From: Umbilicaria muhlenbergii
Taxonomy: Eukaryota; Ascomycota; Lecanoromycetes; Umbilicariales; Umbilicariaceae
Assembly: GCA_000611775.1 (NCBI GenBank)
Contig: KK106982.1
Coordinates: 1,720,643-1,784,642 of the forward strand
Length of the DNA: 64,000 bases
Direction of reading: 5' to 3'
This document shows positions 57,222 to 64,000 of the stretch, one piece after another. The notes beneath the pieces were generated by a model. The model worked only from the letters and a program-made list of their open reading frames with translations, did not search any database and had not been told where the DNA came from. The translations under genes were made by a program, and so were the position numbers. How positions within the stretch are numbered: the first letter of the stretch is position 1; each line of letters opens with the position of its first letter.

Positions 57222-58890
57222 ATGGCGAGCAGCAGCAGTACGTCAAGCAAAACAGCTAACCCCTGGAAGTGGAGCGAGGTGCACAACGACTGGTATCGTA
57301 CGCAATGGGTTCCCGACACTAGACATCCTGCCGGAGGTATGCTTTGCTATCAAAACAGCAGCAATGCAGACATAGCCGGGCTGACCCTATGAACAAGGCA
57401 ATTTGGTTTACATCTTCTACAAAACCGAAAGGTTAGTACTGTCCATGAACCATCATGCATCGCCGGGCACAACTGCTAAAGTCAGTGAAACCATTCCCCT
57501 GGATTCAGCTCCGCTGCCAATGAACCTCGCTACATTCCAGGCCTACCTAGCAATGACCCTAGAGCAGGCGGCAGTGCTGTCGGCGGCAGCGAGCGACCAG
57601 TGCAGGGCTATGGTGCTGCACCTTCAGCCCATTATCCACTGACAACTTCGAGCGTTGGAGCTGTGACGGATAGTTTGGCCGGTCTGAGCGTCAATTCCTA
57701 TGGTGGGCCGGGTATCTCCAGTCGTCGCCCGCAACCTGAGCGAACTGCGAGTCAGGTCAGCGAGGGTCTGGCAACTGGAAGATCTCAAGGCTCTGGTACG
57801 CCTTCCGAGTGTTAAACATTAGCACAGGATATTGACAGAACCTAAGGAGCCTCGGGAAGACGGCAGTCCTCGTCTGGACCCAATGGAAGTGGGTATGCCA
57901 CTCAAACTCCTTATGCTCCACAGCAAAGTAGCATGAGTCAAAGCTATGGAGAGATGCGACAAGCCCAACTGCAACAAGCTCAGCAGCAGCAGTATTCGCC
58001 TTATGGGCAGCAATTCGCAGCACAAAACTCTAGATACGGAGATGATTATACCACTGGAACAGCGACGAACGCTTGGCAGGTTGCTGGCAAACAGCCTATT
58101 AGCGGTGAGCCTCGACAAAGCCCGCATCTATCCCCCCACAGGCAGTTGCTAACATCGCGTTAGACGGCCACTACGACGATGTGACCCTTGAAGATGGCAC
58201 AATGATCCGAGGCACGCCAGAATACACCGTTGAGCCATTGGATCCTAGTGAGTGAAAGATTAAGCTGCTCGCAAAAATTGGGTTGATTTTCCTTTAGGCT
58301 ACAGTCTTGCTGATAATGAGTGGACCTTTTTCATTCGCGGGAGAGTGAGTTTGTCCCATGTGTTGCAAAACTCTACTAAGGCGTCGCAGGTCTTTCAAAT
58401 GTTGTTGATCGAGAATGCATCCGAGAGGATCAAGATTGGTTCAGCCAACGTAAGCATAGTGCAGTATGGCGAGAGAGCCTTTGCCCGCATCAGACGCTTC
58501 GTGGTCGTCGAGGCCAAGCCAGACAGACACTATTCAAAGTGCATGTGAGTGCTCGAGACCCATAAAAGCGCTCGGCAGCTAAATGTATGCAGTCCAATCA
58601 GTACCTACAGTGGAAGAGGAACGATTGGTAAGAGCAGCGGCGAACAGAAAGAGCATGGGATCATATATACCGGGAGTCGACCCCCAAGGCGATTTGAACG
58701 CGAGCAGAATCTCCGCAAGGATCCGATCAGAGTGGATGTGAAAGATCCATCCCTGAAGTTGTCGGACGATTCCAGAATCAACTATGCATTCACTCGGCCC
58801 ATTGACCACAATGTCAAAGTCAAGGAGGTCGGCATGATAGCCAAGAGTGACATGTACAAGCTTGTGAATTACTGGAAAGAGTATAGGTAA
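57222..58890 (+). CDS. DUF6590 protein, first of a tandem pair
   Basis: Eight exons: 57222-57336, 57398-57431, 57509-57795, 57847-58104, 58164-58247, 58298-58344, 58390-58544 and 58593-58890, giving 425 aa. The N-terminus has an aromatic block (NPWKWSEVHNDWYRTQWVPD). The middle is Ser/Gly/Gln/Tyr-rich (QAQLQQAQQQQYSPYGQQF). The C-terminal ~180 residues form the DUF6590 domain: NEWTFFIRGRVFQMLLIENA, RRFVVVEAKPDRHYSKC, PISTYSGRGTIGK, IIYTGSRPPRR, SRINYAFTRPIDHNVKVKEV and a closing YKLVNYWKEYR. The family is common in Pezizomycotina, and its function is unknown. Some exons are below 50 bases and the intron phases all agree. The gene at 60580 is a diverged tandem copy. Confidence 0.85.
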
Positions 58891-60579
58891 AGGATCGAGC
58901 CGGTGGCAGAATAGGTACCCCTCTTCCTCGCAGCGTGGAACGTTGCTCAAATACGTTTGCCATCCTCGTGATGGCAATTGACCAGAAGTCGTCTTTGGCG
59001 GTCTTGCGGCCTCCGCGATGTCTACTCGTCTCGCACATTGTCCGCTTAGTCTGGTGTTCTTTCAACATTTTTCCTAATCTCCTTGATATGATCCATTGTT
59101 TATTAGCTTACGGGGTACTGTACACGTTGGATCAGGTCATTTAGACCCTCGGGTAACTTTCCGTATTGGTGACGAGACGAGACACGGCCTCTTCTAATTG
59201 TTTCACGGCTCATCAATGAATTCTCAAATCCGCCAACGTTCGATTCTCCGGAATATGTGTGCGTGGCATAAGACCTTGCACATAGGTGTCAGTAAACCGA
59301 TAAAATTGTGATATCGAAGGAGATGAACAGTGGCTGTATCTCTTGCCATAGTAACGGAAACTATTGACTCGTATGATATTGCTCGTATGATATTGCTCGT
59401 ATGATATTGCTCGTATGATATTGCTCGTATGATATTGCTCGTATAGTGTCATGTGGAAGTCCAGCCGCCGCCCTCCACAACACGTCAGTTCTGTACTGGG
59501 GTCAAATCAAAAGTCTGTGGATGCAGCAGCCACAGAAAGAGAGAGGTCGCCATCAAGGCTGCGCTTCGTGGATCGCTCCTACAGCACATTGTGACTCAAG
59601 AGGAGAGGTGATGTTTGTTCCCCGCGTGGGGGTGGGGTTGCCTCGAATCAGGTAACCAATACGGTGGTCGATAAGATGGAGCGCTGCTTTTATCCTGCAT
59701 GGAATTAGCGAGAGCTACGGCGGCACGAGATGGATGTCAGCAGTACTCCGCACTAAGGTAAGGTAGCGATGTGGGTACCTTAGGTACCTTAGCCTATCTT
59801 AGCTCGCTTAGGTCCTGGACAAGGCAAAGTGTAATCTTGCGGGCTAATATCCCTGAACCGCACATACTCTTGCAGACATGAGTCCCGTAAACCATCTTAA
59901 TCTATTCGACCTTACTTTATTCTAACCAACTCATCTCTAATTTACTCAGCTGTAATCTACTCAGTCCAAATCTCCTCTCTTTTTCTAATCAGGTCTATTC
60001 TACTACGTACTCTGCGCCGCTTCACAGGCTGCCGGTAGCCTGGTCAGTCTATCGGCTGACATGGTTTCAGCGCCACCGGTGTGTGGTCACAGCGTTCATT
60101 CGGAAGACCTCATCTTATCCAGCTTGCTTTGGCAGCTTGTAATTGGAGGTCCCAGAGGCGGGAGAGAATTGCCTACGGTGGCCTGCAGGATGTGCATGCG
60201 GCAACCCTGTGAGGCAGATGTTGTGTGTGCACGCTGTGCATGAAGCATGTTGTGATTTGTGCAACGATACAGCCACGCCTCATTTGGTTTTTCATGCAGA
60301 CTGAATGTTCCTGTTCATCCAACAGGGAGGAGGAGGATGTTGCACACGATTCATACATTTGCAACTGTTGGTTGTCTGTGCATTGGACTCTGCACATCAC
60401 CACACCAGTTCCTGAACCAAGCCCTCGATAGGCCTGGGGATCCTTCTGCTATTGAGCCGCATTTATTGATCTTTTTTATATACTTGTTACCCTATTCCAA
60501 GAGGCTGTGGTACTACTACTGGATACTACCCCGAGTTGAACCCTTGGTTTGACCATGCACATTTGGTATTGTTATTATA
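58891..60579. other. Spacer between the DUF6590 copies
   Basis: No gene is supported. It holds the 14-bp minisatellite (59368-59437) and a CT-rich, TCTAATC-like stretch at about 59890-60010 with repeated CTCAGTC/TACTC words. Confidence 0.45.
59368..59437 (+). repeat. Minisatellite, 14-bp unit x5
   Basis: CTCGTATGATATTG repeats five times without change, followed by a partial sixth unit. Confidence 0.96.
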
Positions 60580-61958
60580 ATGGGCGATCCATCCAATTAC
60601 GGGGCCTGGGATGAGAGAGGGCAAGACTATTATCCCTACCAGCAGACTCAGCCTGGTAATTCTTATTTCTTTGTGCCTACGCCCGCGCCACAGTGACGAG
60701 TTGCATGTCTAACGAAAATACCTTAAGGTGTCGCGAACCGTACATGGGCAGGATATAACCCTCAAACAGTAATCCGAGAGAACCCCCGGGCCTATCCGGC
60801 ACCAAGCTACAATGCTGGAAGTGGCTACTACCCAGCGCAGTCATCGCTGCCATGGCCGACAGGTGGATACACATATAATCCAAACTATGCATCTTCCGGA
60901 ATGGATGAAATTACCACCGGCCTTTCAAACTTGCCAGGGAACTTGGATCAGCCTCAGCAGGCTGCTTTCATGAGTGGTGGATATCCACGGACATCAGGTA
61001 GAGCCTGGTATAGGTTATGGCTGGCATCCATCTGATTACGACCTTAGTAACACAGGAAGGCGGACGATATACTTCTACGAGCTCTTCCATCTCGGCGGAT
61101 CCTTCCCGTGGTCAGCACTACCGCCAGCAATCCTTGACAAAGCTAATTTGTATAGTTAGCCAAAGTCGCACCAACGACGCGCCAGCTGGCTATCCCTACT
61201 CTAGTCGTCTTTCTGAGACCCAGCCACAACCGGCACTATACCGAGGAATTGAAGCCAGTCGAGCCAGCTATGCGCCTGCGACTTATTATTCAGGACCATA
61301 CGTAGACCCAAGTAAGTTTGCATCAAAGACGCTCAGCTTGCTTCTCGGTATTGCACCTAAGTAACTTTAGGCAAATATAAAAGACAACGGAAGGAGTTCT
61401 TTGTTGTTGGGAAGGTAGTGCACAGTTCCCTTCTTGCCAAAGCCTGCTCACGCGCTTCAGGTAATCAAGTTTTTCCTTATTGACAATGCGGGAGAACCCA
61501 TCAGAGGATCTGACTTCTCAACTGTCGCCAATGGCGAGGTTGCGCATCATGGGTTTCGACGATTCGTAATTGTGCGTACGTGTTCTGATGAGAACTTTTG
61601 CCATGGCCTGTGAGTGCCACACAATAACTTGCACGGGCCAGTACCCAGCTAACAATGTTACAGACCCATAACTACATATGGCGGAAGAGCAACAACTAAG
61701 CCAGGCGTCAGTCAACGTACTCATACCATTATTTACACCGGTTCCAACCCGCCTCGAAGACTCTCAGGAGAGAAGAACATGAACAAAGACGCTTTGCAGA
61801 TGATTGACCATTATCCAGAGGAAAGCTTGGACACCTACTCCCGGCTGAATCTCCGGAAGCATTATGTCATTGAGTACAACTGGAAGGTACAAGAGATTGG
61901 CAGAATTTCTCCCCAGTCGCTGCCGAAGTTGGTACAATACTGGAAAGACTCGAAATAG
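60580..61958 (+). CDS. DUF6590 protein, second of the tandem pair
   Basis: Six exons: 60580-60655, 60728-60997, 61048-61311, 61371-61414, 61461-61609 and 61664-61958, 365 aa. The start MGDPSNYGAWDERGQDYYPY is followed by a Tyr/Pro/Ser/Gln-rich half. The DUF6590 domain has RKEFFVVGKVIKFFLIDNAG, HHGFRRFVIVRTCSDENFCH, PITTYGGRATTKPGV, IIYTGSNPPRR, SRLNLRKHYVIEYNWKVQEI and LPKLVQYWKDSK. These align block by block with the gene at 57222, and three introns around the domain fall in the same places (after GR/GK, in KC-IP/HG-LP, and before the domain). The third exon could start at 61060 instead of 61048. Role unknown; the long low-complexity half suggests a scaffold or regulatory protein. Confidence 0.83.
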
Positions 61959-62541
61959 AACAGGAAGTGACGAAGACCGCAGCGCTTCACGGAGAACGAT
62001 TTGAAAACCCCATACGTGCATTGCCAACATGGCAGTGTCTTTTTCTGAGTACTACTTTACGTAAAAGATGGACCTTGATGGCCGGACTGCTAGGTATTGA
62101 TGCTTTTCCTTATTGTGTTTGGAATCTACCGATGATGTTCTTCTCCTCTCTGCTTTTTCTTGTAAAGCGATTTCACGCGGCGGCCAAATGTTCCCATTTG
62201 GCAGTAAGGTAGCTGAAATGAATGACGGCCGACAGCAATATCGGGATCGCGCATTGCTCTGATGTTGTTTACCATATGATGCTAAGAAACGTGTGTGCGG
62301 GGATAAAGTTCGTACAGATATGGTAGTGGTCGTCTTCTTCCCCGCCTTGGTGGAAGCTTCCCTAGAGCCGCGACTACGGTAACCTTCTCGTGCTTCCTAA
62401 GGTAGTCTCGTAGTGTGCCGAATGCCAAGATTTCGATCGTCGCCTTTGAGCCTTATGACTATCCTCTAGCGCCGACAAAAGTTCACCTCAACTTCAAGCG
62501 CCCATAATGATCCTGCATCTCCCAACTAACGCTTCCTTAAA
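61959..62541. other. Spacer upstream of DBP9
   Basis: No gene is seen; it must hold the DBP9 promoter. Confidence 0.45.
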
Positions 62542-64000
62542 ATGAAGCGCAAACTCAACGAGGATAATGTGCCGACCACGGGTATACACGGCGGCCCTAC
62601 ATCCTCAACTACTGCTTTCAGCGACTTGGGGCTTGACGCTCGACTACTACAAGCCTTGGTAAAAGAGAACTTCTCAAAGCCAACACCGGTGCAGTCGAAA
62701 GCGATTCCTCTGGCACTAGAGGGCAAAGATATACTTAGTACTACCAGCAACTAATTTCAAGTGATGCGGGCCCTACTGACTTTAATAGCACGCGCGAAGA
62801 CTGGGTCTGGCAAGACCGCCGCATATGTCCTACCCATTCTCGAAGGCATCCTCCGAAAGAAAGCAGTACGCTTCTTATCCTAAAGCAATCCTCTACCAAT
62901 GCTAATTTAAAGCTCAGTCAAACACCAACGACAGGTCTACCTCCGCCTTGATCTTAGTACCTACCCGGGAACTCGCCGAACAAGTGTCTAAAGCATTTTC
63001 AACCTTCTCAACCTACTGCGCCAAAGATATTCGCATCCTCAACCTTACGCAAAAGATACCCGAGGCCGTACAACGTTCCTTGCTGGCAGACTTACCCGAC
63101 ATCGTCGTTACAACTCCTGCTCGTGCGTCCCTCAACCTCAACACTTCGGCTCTCTCCTTGCAGAATCTAGCATATCTAGTGGTCGATGAGGCGGATCTCG
63201 TCCTATCGTACGGATATGACGAAGATCTACAAAATGTTGCGAAGGTCATACCGAATGGTGTCCAGACATTCTTGATGAGCGCGACGCTGACGTCGGAGGT
63301 CGAAACGTTGAAAGGCTTGTTCTGCCTCAATCCAGTACTGCTCAAGTTGGAGGAGACGCAGGATGATGGCGGCGGTGTGAGCCAGTACGTGGTGAAGTAT
63401 GTATGCTTCTAATTGGAACTCGAAGATGCCTGCTAATGGTTCGTGAATCCATAGATGTGCCGAGGATGAGAAATTCCTGCTTATCTACGTCATCTTCAAG
63501 CTCAAACTGGTCAAAGGCAAATGCATCATCTTCGTTGGCGACATCGACAGGTGTTACCGCCTAAAGCTATTCTTGGAGCAGTTCGGCACAAAGAGCTGCG
63601 TGCTCAATTCCGAACTTCCAGTTAATTCACGCATACATGTGGTGGAAGAATTCAATAAGAACGTCTATGATATTATCATTGCTTCAGATGAGCACGAGGT
63701 CCTGGGCGATGAAGAGGATGGTCGGGTACAGGAACATGGAGCCAAGGTGAAAGACAAGCAACAATCGAACGTCTCTGGAAGCGCAGATTCTCAGCCAGCC
63801 AGTCAGGACACCAGATCATCGCCGCCTCCAGGTGGAGACGGGGCGACCGCGGATGTCCCCATTGGAGAGAGTACAGTGGAGCCCCGCAAGAAAAAGCGGA
63901 AGAGCGCGAAAAGGGACAAAGAGTACGGCATTTCCCGCGGAATAGATTTCAAGAATGTCGCCTGCGTGCTGAACTTCGACTTACCAACCACTTCAAAATC
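62542..64000 (+). CDS. DBP9: ATP-dependent RNA helicase Dbp9 (partial, runs off the window)
   Basis: Exons are 62542-62737, 62789-62865, 62918-63396 and 63455 to beyond 64000. Motifs in order: Q motif ([20 protein letters not shown] then [10 protein letters not shown]), motif [21 protein letters not shown], motif [17 protein letters not shown], motif [11 protein letters not shown], then the second RecA domain ([20 protein letters not shown]). The long Ser/Lys-rich insert before [17 protein letters not shown] is the known insertion of Dbp9. Dbp9 works in the nucleolus in 60S ribosomal subunit assembly. The C-terminal part, including the last helicase motif, lies outside the window. The DEAD box followed by LVLSYGY separates it from other DEAD-box helicases. 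Confidence 0.95.

Overview
The window looks like chromosomal DNA from a filamentous ascomycete (Pezizomycotina; Dothideomycetes is my guess). The reasons are short 50-100 bp introns with GT..AG ends and CTAAC/CTGAC-like branch sites, GC-rich coding exons, a calmodulin gene with an ATG-only first exon, and several fungus-restricted families (DUF6590, a SAT4/rhodopsin-like membrane protein, a C2H2 family ending in HLEELALxALP, a DUF7580-type stub). Gene models were spliced by hand. In most multi-exon models the spliced length is a multiple of three and the joined protein restores a known family sequence. Family names rest on recognised sequence, not on a search.

Layout. 1.4-2.5 kb: a secreted two-domain protein of an unrecognised family. 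2.8-17.5 kb is a dense housekeeping block: mitochondrial half-ABC transporter (-), CDC37 (+), clathrin light chain (-), an Rtt103-like CTD-binding protein (+), an unknown gene broken by an assembly gap (-), the t-SNARE TLG2 (-), calmodulin (+) and an unusual NADPH/FAD reductase without a flavodoxin domain (+). Three adjacent pairs are divergent with 0.3-0.5 kb shared upstream regions. 17.5-25 kb is accessory: two paralogous small Pro/Gln-rich genes lie on either side of a young, non-autonomous Copia-type LTR element. 25-40 kb is again genic: a disordered 755-aa protein (-), arginyl-tRNA synthetase (-), a peroxisomal enoyl-CoA hydratase/isomerase (-), haspin kinase (+), an ENT nucleoside transporter (+) and a rhodopsin-like 7-TM protein (-). 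39.7-47.4 kb is gene-poor; its only clear gene is a second, single-domain member of the secreted family. 47.4-62 kb is an island of lineage-specific families: two paralogous coiled-coil genes (-), a DUF7580 stub (-), a C2H2 protein (+) and a tandem pair of DUF6590 genes (+). The window ends inside DBP9, a ribosome-biogenesis helicase.

A recurring theme is intra-window duplication. Four separate families each occur twice: the secreted 'NNHQ' domain, the small WxEEW proteins, the coiled-coil proteins and DUF6590. The housekeeping genes are single. The best candidate for something undescribed is the secreted NNHQ-domain family. Second come the tiny-exon WxEEW gene pair and the flavodoxin-less reductase with a CCGGGCC motif. 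I see no CRISPR array, rRNA or convincing tRNA.
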